64,000 bases of DNA, from assembly GCF_002214185.1 (NCBI RefSeq), contig NZ_CP022161.1:1302001-1366000 (forward strand). Direction: 5' to 3'. This DNA comes from Streptomyces capitiformicae (GTDB lineage: Bacteria; Actinomycetota; Actinomycetes; Streptomycetales; Streptomycetaceae). Positions 54,466 to 64,000 of the stretch are shown piece by piece. Position 1 is the first letter of the stretch; the number at the start of each line of letters is the position of its first letter. A program made the translations under genes and the position numbers. The notes under the pieces are model-generated. The model did no database searches. It was not told the DNA's origin and saw nothing but the letters and a program-made list of their open reading frames with translations.

Positions 54466-55355
54466 CCACCACTACGACACCTCCGGCGGACCGGGTCGAC
54501 GTATCGGCCAAGCCGCGTCGCGTCCGGACCGGCAGCGTGATCGGCTCGACCGGTCTCTATGTCGCCACCGGCATCGCCGCGATCCTCTTCCTCATCCCCT
54601 TCTATCTGATCGTCCGCAACGCCCTGATGACGGACCCGGAGATCACGGGCGAGGAATGGAAGTGGTTCCCCACCGACATCCAGTGGGGCAACTTCAGCGA
54701 GCCGTTCGACGACCCGTCGGTCGACTTCGCGCGTTCGCTGTGGAACTCGGCGGTCGTCGGCGTCCTGCACACGGTGGGCACCCTGCTGGTCTGCTCGCTG
54801 GCCGGATACGGCCTCGCCCGTATCCCGTACAAGCACGCCAACAAGGTCTTCTACGTCGTCCTCGGCACCCTGATGGTCCCCACCGCCGTGACCTTCGTGC
54901 CCAGCTTCGTACTGGTGTCGTCCCTCGGCTGGGTCGACACCTACCGGGGTCTCATCATTCCGGGGCTCTTCAGTGGTTTCACGTGCTTCCTGTTCCGGCA
55001 GTACTTCCTGGGGTTCCCCAAGGAGCTGGAGGAGGCGGCGCGGATGGACGGGCTCGGTTACCTGGGCGCGTACTGGCGGGTCGTCGTACCCAACTCGCTG
55101 AACTTCTTCGCCGCGATGGCGACGATCACGTTCATCAGTGGGTGGAACTCCTTCCTGTGGCCCCTGGTCATCGGCCAGGACCCGAGCGCGTGGACCGTCC
55201 AGGTCGCGCTCTCGAACTACACGACCGGCCAGACCGTCAACTTCCATCTGATCTTCATGGCCACGGCCATTTCCATCCTGCCCCTGGTGTTTGTCTTCCT
55301 CTTCCTCCAGCGCTGGCTGGTGCAGGGCATCGCGCAGACCGGCATCAAGGGCTAG
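54462..55355 (+). CDS. ABC sugar permease, MalG type
   Basis: Membrane permease of 297 residues, starting at GTG 54462 inside the previous gene's stop. Six segments, for example GLYVATGIAAILFLIPFYLI and VFYVVLGTLMVPTAVTFVPS. The EAA loop is LEEAARMDGLGYLGAYWRVV. It partners 53500-54465. Confidence 0.94.
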   Translation: MTTTTTPPADRVDVSAKPRRVRTGSVIGSTGLYVATGIAAILFLIPFYLIVRNALMTDPEITGEEWKWFPTDIQWGNFSEPFDDPSVDFARSLWNSAVVGVLHTVGTLLVCSLAGYGLARIPYKHANKVFYVVLGTLMVPTAVTFVPSFVLVSSLGWVDTYRGLIIPGLFSGFTCFLFRQYFLGFPKELEEAARMDGLGYLGAYWRVVVPNSLNFFAAMATITFISGWNSFLWPLVIGQDPSAWTVQVALSNYTTGQTVNFHLIFMATAISILPLVFVFLFLQRWLVQGIAQTGIKG

Positions 55356-58247
<2,892 letters not shown>

Positions 58248-58264
58248 GAAGGTAGTCGGCTGAT

Positions 58265-58302
58265 ACAGCGGCCGGTCGGCGATCATGCCGACCGGCCGCT
58301 GT
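58265..58302 (+). terminator. Strong hairpin terminator after the beta-galactosidase
   Basis: Perfect 16-bp stem ACAGCGGCCGGTCGGC / GCCGACCGGCCGCTGT with loop GATCAT, 18 bases past the stop. Confidence 0.9.
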
Positions 58303-58348
58303 CGCATCGTGGAAAAGCGATGCCGGGCGAGCCCGCTACCCTCGGGCG

Positions 58349-58942
58349 ATGAACGATCACCGCCTCAGGGCTTATGCCGCCGAAGCCGTCATATGGTCCC
58401 GTCTCGCCACGCTGCTGCCGGACGCGGAGGACGTCGACATGGTCCAGGGCTGCTGGGACATCGGGGAACAGGAGGCGGGGCTGCACGTGCTGGTGGACCG
58501 GCTCACCGAGCTGCGCCTGCCCGTGGGTGAGTCGGCGCGGGTCGAGATCGCGGTGATGGCCGAGCAGTGGGGCGTGTGGGACCAGCGCGGGGCGGAGATC
58601 GCGGGGCTTGTCCAGGATGCCGCACGTCCCGCGCGGCTGCGGGTTCTCGACGACGATGCCGAGGCCCCGCTCCCCGCGCGGACGGTGCTGTCCGAGCCCC
58701 CGTCCCCGTGTTCGGAGCTCGTCCCGTGGATCGTCTGCCCGCCCTGCGGCCGGGTACTGGCTCGGTCGCACAGGCGGGAGGAGTGGGGCGGCCTGTGGTT
58801 CCTCGCCGAGGCGTACGTCGTGTTCGCCCGCGAGGACGACTCCTTCGCTCCGCTGGTGTTCGACCGGGAGCGGGACGAAGCGACCTGGGCGGCGTTGGAC
58901 GCGCTGCGCACGGCGTGTGGGTGCGGGTTCGGGTTCGGGTGA
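58349..58942 (+). CDS. Hypothetical protein
   Basis: A 197-residue acidic protein from ATG 58349. The N-terminal half is helical (MNDHRLRAYAAEAVIWSRLA); the middle has a Cys pair IVCPPCGRVLARS that could bind metal. The Gly-rich end (ACGCGFGFG) carries two more Cys. I do not recognise a family. It stands alone after the beta-galactosidase terminator; the following 90 bases hold no gene. Confidence 0.7.
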   Translation: MNDHRLRAYAAEAVIWSRLATLLPDAEDVDMVQGCWDIGEQEAGLHVLVDRLTELRLPVGESARVEIAVMAEQWGVWDQRGAEIAGLVQDAARPARLRVLDDDAEAPLPARTVLSEPPSPCSELVPWIVCPPCGRVLARSHRREEWGGLWFLAEAYVVFAREDDSFAPLVFDRERDEATWAALDALRTACGCGFGFG

Positions 58943-59035
58943 GTGCGGCCGCGCTGCCGTACAACGAGAGGTACGGGGCCAAGCCGGCGTACACCGGACT
59001 GTCGAACGGCCTCAATCCGAACGCCTGAGTGCGCC

Positions 59036-59977
59036 TCACCTGACGCTCGGACCGCGTCCCTGGCGCAGCTCGCGCGCCGTCTGCCCGTACTGTTCCCTGA
59101 GCCCGCGCCCCAGGTGGCGTGGGTCGTGGATGCCCCACTGGGCGGCCACGGACGCGATGGTGCGGCCGTCGTGGGCGGGGTCCAGCAGGTCCCGGCGGAT
59201 GCGTGCGAACCGTTCGTGGCGGAGCCAGGCCGAGAACGAGATGCCGGTGGCACGGAACAGGCGGTGCAGCCGGCGTTCCGAGATGCCATGGGCCGCGGCG
59301 ACCGACCTGACGCACAACGACGGGTCCGAGATGTTCGCCAGGGCGTAGACGCGTATACGGTCCACCAGCTCCGTGGCCGTGTCCATCCGGCCGGGCGCAC
59401 GTTCGGTGAACGCGGCGATCAGCAGGGAGATCAGCGCGTCGCCCACATAGGCGTCCGCCGGACCCGTCAGTTCGTCGAGGTGGCGGCCGAGGCCCAGCAG
59501 GAACGCGGAGAGGACCGCCTGGGCACCGGTGTCGGCGGGCAGCCTCCGGGCCGCCTGCCGGGCGACGGTGTCGGAGTGGCGGCCCAGTTCCGTGCGCGGG
59601 ATGCCGACGGCCATGACGTCGCACCCGTCGACGACTTCGAGCCGGTACGGACGGGTCATGTCGAAGACCACGAAGTCGCCGCTGCCCGCTCGGGTCTGAC
59701 GCCCGCCCTGGTCCGCCACGGCGGGCCGCGACCGGTGCAGCGTCACCTTCAGCAGCTCGGGGTCGGAGGAGGTGATGGCCCGGCCGGTACGCGAGACCAG
59801 ATGCCCCGAGCCACGGACCCGGGCCACGGCCAGACGCCCCACCGCCGCCGCGTCGATGTCGGCCCGGAACGCATCCGCGTCCGGTGCCGTCACGGCGAGC
59901 GGGGCGAGGATCGAGGAGGCCGCGGCCTGTAACTCGGCGACATCGATGCCATGCACATGTACAGCGCCCCCACTCAA
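59036..59977 (-). CDS. AraC family transcriptional regulator
   Basis: Regulator of about 313 residues, taking the TTG at 59977 behind AAGGGG as start; the frame is open to 60067 and GTG/ATG alternatives exist, so the N-terminus is uncertain. The N-terminal AraC_binding_2 sensor reads VAELQAAASSILAPLAVTAP, FVVFDMTRPYRLEVVDG. The C-terminal DNA-binding pair: CVRSVAAAHGISERRLHRLF, SFSAWLRHERFARIRRDLLD, TIASVAAQWGIHDPRHLGRG. No adjacent intact target gene; broken transporter genes lie upstream. Confidence 0.9.
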   Translation of the reverse strand: MSGGAVHVHGIDVAELQAAASSILAPLAVTAPDADAFRADIDAAAVGRLAVARVRGSGHLVSRTGRAITSSDPELLKVTLHRSRPAVADQGGRQTRAGSGDFVVFDMTRPYRLEVVDGCDVMAVGIPRTELGRHSDTVARQAARRLPADTGAQAVLSAFLLGLGRHLDELTGPADAYVGDALISLLIAAFTERAPGRMDTATELVDRIRVYALANISDPSLCVRSVAAAHGISERRLHRLFRATGISFSAWLRHERFARIRRDLLDPAHDGRTIASVAAQWGIHDPRHLGRGLREQYGQTARELRQGRGPSVR

Positions 59978-60149
59978 GGAACTGCCCCTTCGCCCGTCGT
60001 GCGCCAGAACCTCATCTCGTTGACGTAACGAGCAATTGTCCGGTTCCGTGGCGGAAATCGGCGACACCGCGGGCAGGAATCGGAGACTCGACCGGCTTGC
60101 GCGTGCCTAACGTGGTGTGAGGGGGAGCAAGGTCGGCCGGAACCCTCAC

Positions 60150-60747
60150 CACCGTTCCGGTCCGACCGCCTCTCCGTTCTCCCGATCTCGGCGACGGCAG
60201 CAGCCACAGCGGCGACAGCGTCCCGCCGACGGCGGCCGTGACCAGGGTCGCCCTGAGACCGATGGCCGTGGCGAGCGTCCCGCCGACGACGGCTCCGAGG
60301 GGGCGTACGCCGTAGTTGACGGTGCTGTATGCGCCCGCCACGCGGCTGCGCAGGCCCTCCGGGACCACCGCGGTCTGCAGGGAGTTGAGGTTGACGCGCG
60401 GCGATGCTCCGCCCCACGCCGATGCGCCGGGACAGCCAGGGCGCCGCCAGCGCCCCGACGAGGGAGCCACTCGCCCCGATGCCCATCGCCAACCCGATGG
60501 CGGCCGGGTGAGTTCGAGCACCCGGTCGGCGCACAGCACCACCAGGCCGCTGCTGGACACGAACGTGAAGCAGTCGGGGGTCGTCGCGCAGCCGAGGCCA
60601 GGCCGCAGCACCGGATCGCCAAGGACATGGGCCAGGCCCTCGCGGGCGCGCAGCGCCGGCGCCGGGCGCCGGGCGAGTGCGGGAAGGATGCCGAGAACCC
60701 AGGAGACGGTGGCGGTCAGCAGCGCGAATCCGACCAGCGCCTCCAGG
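60150..60747 (-). pseudogene. Frameshifted MFS transporter remnant
   Basis: Pieces of one membrane transporter appear in different minus frames: EALVGFALLTATVSWVLGIL, LGDPVLRPGLGCATTPDCFT (about 60560-60630), AAIGLAMGIGASGSLVGALA (about 60440-60510, other frame), then VNLNSLQTAVVPEGLRSRVA and GVRPLGAVVGGTLATAIGLR back in the first frame. This is the second half of an MFS exporter of the type annotated as macrolide/multidrug efflux. The first half is lost and joined to an ion-channel fragment. Confidence 0.75.
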
Positions 60748-60789
60748 GGGCACCGGACGGGACTCCCGCGGCGCGTCGACGGGGACTGG

Positions 60790-60931
60790 TGCGGGAGGAC
60801 GGTCGCCACAGCACCGTCATGACGATCCGGCTCAGTCCTCCGTGGCGGGTCGGGTGCCACAGGGTGTGGAACACGTCCCGCAGGATGATCAGCACCACCG
60901 CCACGCCGACCAGCGAGATCAGCCCGCTCAC
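60790..60931 (-). pseudogene. N-terminal fragment of an ion-channel (potassium channel-like) protein
   Basis: GTG 60931, preceded by AGAGGAGGATGC, opens VSGLISLVGVAVVLIILRDV, FHTLWHPTRHGGLSRIVMTV, LWR, which is the first membrane segment of a Streptomyces ion-channel family. It then passes into unrelated sequence and the MFS remnant near 60790. A good start and ribosome site survive although the gene body is gone. Confidence 0.6.
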
Positions 60932-61061
60932 GCATCCTCCTCTGCCGCACCGGTACCGGCATGCCGCCGCGCGGACATGGGTCGCGTGACCGTGGCGGTC
61001 CGTGTCGCCGCAGGCGTTCGAGGACGGCGAGCCGCACGGGGGGCGTCGGCACCCGCACGGC

Positions 61062-61099
61062 ACGGGGCCCGGGAACGGCGTGCCGTTCCCGGGCCCCGT
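61062..61099 (-). terminator. Strong hairpin terminator after the S11 carboxypeptidase
   Basis: Perfect 18-bp stem ACGGGGCCCGGGAACGGC / GCCGTTCCCGGGCCCCGT with loop GT, 25 bases beyond the stop of the minus-strand gene. Confidence 0.9.
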
Positions 61100-61123
61100 C
61101 TGCGTCCCGACCGATCGCCCCGG

Positions 61124-62041
61124 TCAGTCCCGCTGTGCGCCCGCGGGCAGCTGGCGCAGTTGCATGGTCGACGCGGTGCCGGTGCCGAAGCCGTAGTCCA
61201 GCATCTTCGCGGCGTCGCTGTAGCGGCTGGTGGCGTTCAGGACGACACCGATGACGGTCTTGTCGCCGCGGGTGGCGGAGAAGACCAGACACGGTCCCGC
61301 GGGTGTGCTGGTGCCGGTCTTGATGCCGTTGGCGCCGGAGTAGGAGCCGAGCAGCTGGTTGGTGTTGTACCAGGTGTAGGTACGGGTGCCGCCGGTGCTC
61401 GTGGTCGCGTAGCGGACGGTCTTCGTCGTCTTCACGACGGCGCGGAACGTCGAGTACTTCATCGCGCTGCGGGCCAGCTTCGCCAGGTCCCGCGGGGTGG
61501 TGTAGTTCTCGCCGGTCGTCGAGATGCCGTCGAACGAGTCGAAGTGGGTGTTGGTCAGCCCGAGGTCGGCGGCCTTCTTGTTCATCTTGCCGATGAACGA
61601 CTTCACCCGCGCGGATCGGGTGTCACCGGTGCCGAAGGTGTCGGCGAGGGCGTACGCGGCATCGCAGCCCGAGGGCAGCATCATCGCGTACAGCAGCTGC
61701 CGGACCGTCACGCGGTCGCCCGTCCTCAGATCGGCGGTGCTCGCGCCCTTGAGCGTGACGTAGTCGCGGTAGGCCTGCCTGATGGTGACCTTGCGGTCGA
61801 GGTCGAGACCGGTCTGGCTGAGGACCACACGGGCGGTCATGATCTTGGTCGTGCTGGCCATCGGCCGCTTGGTGTCGGCGTACTTGCCGAACAGCTTGGT
61901 GCCGGTCGCGTTGTCCAGCAGGAAGGCGCCCTTGGCGCTGACCGTGGGCGCGGTGGCCGCCTGCGCGGGCGTGGCCACGGGCGTGGCCAGCAGCACGGTG
62001 CCCGCGGTCACGGCGATCGCCGCGGCCTTGCGCAGCGTCAT
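61124..62041 (-). CDS. D-alanyl-D-alanine carboxypeptidase-type serine peptidase (S11)
   Basis: Secreted low-molecular-mass penicillin-binding protein of 305 residues from ATG 62041. Signal peptide 1-29 (MTLRKAAAIAVTAGTVLLAT, cleavage after AQA). Catalytic motifs: SxxK as S63-TTK in MASTTKIMTA; the SxN position reads S124-G-C (MMLPSGCDAAY), Cys in place of the usual Asn; KTG in GANGIKTGTSTPAG. The Cys substitution is known in a subset of S11 proteins. It trims peptidoglycan stem peptides. No C-terminal anchor helix is present. The 62042-62265 gap holds its promoter, with no other gene. Confidence 0.92.
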   Translation of the reverse strand: MTLRKAAAIAVTAGTVLLATPVATPAQAATAPTVSAKGAFLLDNATGTKLFGKYADTKRPMASTTKIMTARVVLSQTGLDLDRKVTIRQAYRDYVTLKGASTADLRTGDRVTVRQLLYAMMLPSGCDAAYALADTFGTGDTRSARVKSFIGKMNKKAADLGLTNTHFDSFDGISTTGENYTTPRDLAKLARSAMKYSTFRAVVKTTKTVRYATTSTGGTRTYTWYNTNQLLGSYSGANGIKTGTSTPAGPCLVFSATRGDKTVIGVVLNATSRYSDAAKMLDYGFGTGTASTMQLRQLPAGAQRD

Positions 62042-62265
62042 CGCACCGGATCTTCGTGCGCCCGCACTCCGGCGAACACGCCTGCTCTTGTCAAGGGTTA
62101 TCAATTCAAACGCTCCGAAAAAACACCCGAATCGGAATGAAAGCCATGGAGCGGGCACAAAGCACCCTGTCCTCACATGGATCACAAGGGAGAGCATGGT
62201 TGCACAGTTCTCCCACCGACCTTCGGGCACCCCTTTATACGCATTTCCCGCCCGGACACAGGGTC

Positions 62266-62790
62266 TCAGTGGTCCGCGCAGCACGGTGTCGGGTCCGGTA
62301 CCTCGAACGGGACGAGGGTGCCGCCGACGGCGGGCATGGCGGTGAGGACGAGTTCGCCGTCGTGCCAGTGGGGGCGTACGTGATCCCGTGTCACCAGTTC
62401 GGTGTCCGGGGCGGGTTGGCCGGGCGAGCCCAGGACGGTCACGCGGGCGATCGCGGAGCGGGAGAGCAGCTCCGCGATCGTCAGCGTGCCGGTGAGGGAG
62501 GAGACGCCCGGGTAGAGCACCGCGCGGCCCATCGGATCAGGGACGCCGGGTGTCACCTCGTACCCCCGGGCCGTGAGCCGCTCCTGGGCGGTGCGGAGGA
62601 GCGGCTCCGACGGGAATGCGAGGGACAGGGCGACGCGTGGCCGATCCCCGCGCACCAGGTGCGTGCAGCCGAACGCGTCCTCGGGGAGGGCGAGCTCGGC
62701 GGCCAGAGTGTGGAGCAGGTGGTCGGCCGCGCGCAGGTCCCTGACCCCGGTGTCCACGGTGAGGGCGTCCATCGTCACGATCGCGTTCAC
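62266..62790 (-). CDS. Hypothetical protein coupled to the metallohydrolase gene
   Basis: A 174-residue protein from GTG 62790, overlapping the upstream gene's stop by four bases (GTGA). Text such as LRAADHLLHTLAAELALPED, THLVRGDRPRVALSLAFPSE and ISLLTGTLTIAELL-like segments show a mixed alpha/beta fold. The C-terminus PTPCCADH is a possible metal site, as is GCTH near residue 43. I do not recognise a family. The overlap suggests it works with the metallohydrolase. Confidence 0.7.
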   Translation of the reverse strand: MNAIVTMDALTVDTGVRDLRAADHLLHTLAAELALPEDAFGCTHLVRGDRPRVALSLAFPSEPLLRTAQERLTARGYEVTPGVPDPMGRAVLYPGVSSLTGTLTIAELLSRSAIARVTVLGSPGQPAPDTELVTRDHVRPHWHDGELVLTAMPAVGGTLVPFEVPDPTPCCADH

Positions 62791-64000
62791 GAGGGCAGGA
62801 CCCACACCGGGTTGGAGTAGAACCACAGGTCGCGCCAGGGGTCTGCGTCGCCGACGACGTCGATGGCGGGGCCCGCGGGGTCGACGGCCGCGCCCATCGC
62901 GCCTACGGCGGAGCGGTTGCCGTCGCTGCCGCGCAGGCGGACGTAGAGCGGGCGGTCGACTGGGCCGAGTTCGTAGGTGAGCCGGACCCTGCCGGTGGAC
63001 TTGTTCACCTCGTACGACTTCACGACCTTCGCGGTCGGCGCGGTGAAGGTGTCCTTGTCGGCGGCCGCGCCCGTCACATCGCCCTGGATGACGTCGACGC
63101 GAGCCAGCTTGGGGACGAAACCGGCCCAGTTGGGGCCGTCGGCGAGCGCCACGTCGACGCTCAGGGTGACCTTGGTGCTCTTCTTGACGTGCAGGGCGCC
63201 GCCGAGGGTGGCCCAGCGGCTGCCGCCCAAGAGGCGGACGTCGAGGCCGCTGATGAGCTGGCCGTGGTCGACCCAGACGCGGCCGGCGCGGATGCCCTCC
63301 ATGACGGCGGCGTAGGTGAAGCCGTCGGCGCCGACGTGGGTGCGGGTGTACTGGCCGGGCCAGTAGTCGCCCTCGGTGAGGTCGATCTTGCCGCTGTAGA
63401 CGGGATCGGTGTGCTTGCCGTTGGCGGTGTAGTCGCTGTCGGGGCCGCCGCGCTTGGCGGTGTCCGTGTAGACGTTGTGGGAGTCGGAGTTGGCGGTGAT
63501 CCACCAGGGCTTGCCCTCGGCGAGGAGGCTGTCCCACAGGCCGCCGACGGTGGCGGTCATCCAGTCGAAGCCGCCCCAGGTGCGGTAGCTCTCCAGGGGG
63601 TAACCGGCGAAGGAGTTGGCGCCCGGGCTGCCGTCGTAGAGACCGCGGGCGCGACCCATGCCGACGGACTTCTCGATGCCGGCGGCCTGATGGCCGGGCG
63701 CGCCCTCCATGCCGACGGCGATCCGGTGGCGCGCGGACGTGGCGTCGCGCCAGGCGCGGATCTCGTGCGGTGAGTCGATGCCCTTGCGCGCGGGGTGGTT
63801 GGCGAGCATCAGGATGTCCTTGACCTTGCGCCGACGGACCTGCTCCGCAAGGAAGTTGAGGCCCGCGATGGCGAGGGCCTCGTTGGCGGGCGTCGAGTCG
63901 GTCGCCTTCTTCACACCGCCGTCGTAGTCGGTCTCGAACTGCTTGAGGACCGAGACCTCGTTCCTGCCGGGGTGCACGAAGACCGTGCCGTGCTCGGCGG
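62787..64000 (-). CDS. CehA/McbA-like PHP-type metallohydrolase, 5' end beyond window
   Basis: About 404 residues visible and the frame is open to the window edge. The fold text of PHP/CehA-McbA phosphoesterase-like hydrolases is seen: FVHPGRNEVSVLKQFE at the visible start, ILMLANHPARKGIDSPHEIR with a metal-binding His, KPWWITANSDSHNVY with a second (S-D-S-H), and YTRTHVGADGFTYAAVMEGI, VWVDHGQLISGLDVRLLGGS. A C-terminal beta-sandwich follows (residues about 270-390 of the visible part), ending DLWFYSNPVWVLPS. Probably secreted; the signal would lie outside the window. Confidence 0.88.
   Translation of the reverse strand, partial: AEHGTVFVHPGRNEVSVLKQFETDYDGGVKKATDSTPANEALAIAGLNFLAEQVRRRKVKDILMLANHPARKGIDSPHEIRAWRDATSARHRIAVGMEGAPGHQAAGIEKSVGMGRARGLYDGSPGANSFAGYPLESYRTWGGFDWMTATVGGLWDSLLAEGKPWWITANSDSHNVYTDTAKRGGPDSDYTANGKHTDPVYSGKIDLTEGDYWPGQYTRTHVGADGFTYAAVMEGIRAGRVWVDHGQLISGLDVRLLGGSRWATLGGALHVKKSTKVTLSVDVALADGPNWAGFVPKLARVDVIQGDVTGAAADKDTFTAPTAKVVKSYEVNKSTGRVRLTYELGPVDRPLYVRLRGSDGNRSAVGAMGAAVDPAGPAIDVVGDADPWRDLWFYSNPVWVLPS

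Overview
The window reads as a Streptomyces chromosome segment. It has very high GC with strong third-position bias, GTG/TTG starts behind GGAGG-type ribosome sites, TAT/lipobox secreted proteins, many LacI/ROK/GntR/AraC/PucR regulators, and Streptomyces-type families (DUF2637, PP2C-like, RsbW-like kinase, AldO). The mix of sugar-uptake operons, secreted glycosidases and many broken genes suggests an accessory or arm-proximal part of the chromosome. No rRNA, tRNA or CRISPR array was seen.

Layout. 1-2651: edge-truncated sugar-binding lipoprotein, divergent from a Gfo/Idh/MocA oxidoreductase. 2893-13225: one minus-strand sugar module: LacI regulator, binding lipoprotein, two permeases, a GH63-type hydrolase and two tandem secreted clan GH-A/ricin-domain enzymes. 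The two enzymes arose by a duplication that also copied the terminator and the tail of the GH63 gene. 13226-16764: gene debris (amidohydrolase, histidine kinase, TetR, IS701-like and TnpB-like fragments) around an intact cyclopropane-fatty-acid synthase. 16765-19599: YukJ-like protein, SRPBCC protein, methyltransferase, membrane protein. 19676-26796: purine catabolism: xanthine dehydrogenase subunits and XdhC, divergent from a PucR regulator. 27050-32104: MITE-like palindrome, TPR protein, GntR regulator, a ferric reductase with an iron box and an in-frame TGA, DUF2637 protein, RsbW-like ATPase.

32539-39638: PP2C-like phosphatase, DUF456 protein, GH35 beta-galactosidase remnant with a solo transposon end and a hexanucleotide repeat, alkylation repair operon (Ogt, Ada-AlkA), RsgA preceded by a tiny ORF. 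39847-44093: decaying fucose-type locus (FadR-like regulator, broken RbsC-type permease, intact GH29 fucosidase with ricin domain, GH95 fragment). 44317-47410: an unusual one-chain protein with sigma-like regions, a zinc-finger-like site, membrane segment(s) and an external CBM2 domain, then an uncharacterised radical SAM protein. 47741-50447: small pseudogene, D-2-hydroxyacid dehydrogenase divergent from alditol oxidase. 50503-58302: ROK regulator, ABC importer and GH2 beta-galactosidase, with matching tandem operator-like repeats before both the regulator and the transporter. 58349-64000: hypothetical protein, AraC regulator, MFS and ion-channel fragments, S11 carboxypeptidase, and a PHP-type metallohydrolase translationally coupled to a small Cys/His-tailed protein.

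Functionally the region is mostly about sensing, importing and hydrolysing oligosaccharides (at least three ABC importers plus GH63, GH-A, GH29, GH2 and broken GH35/GH95), with purine, iron, polyol and DNA-alkylation functions inserted between. Family assignments come from reading the translations by eye; substrates are inferred unless stated.
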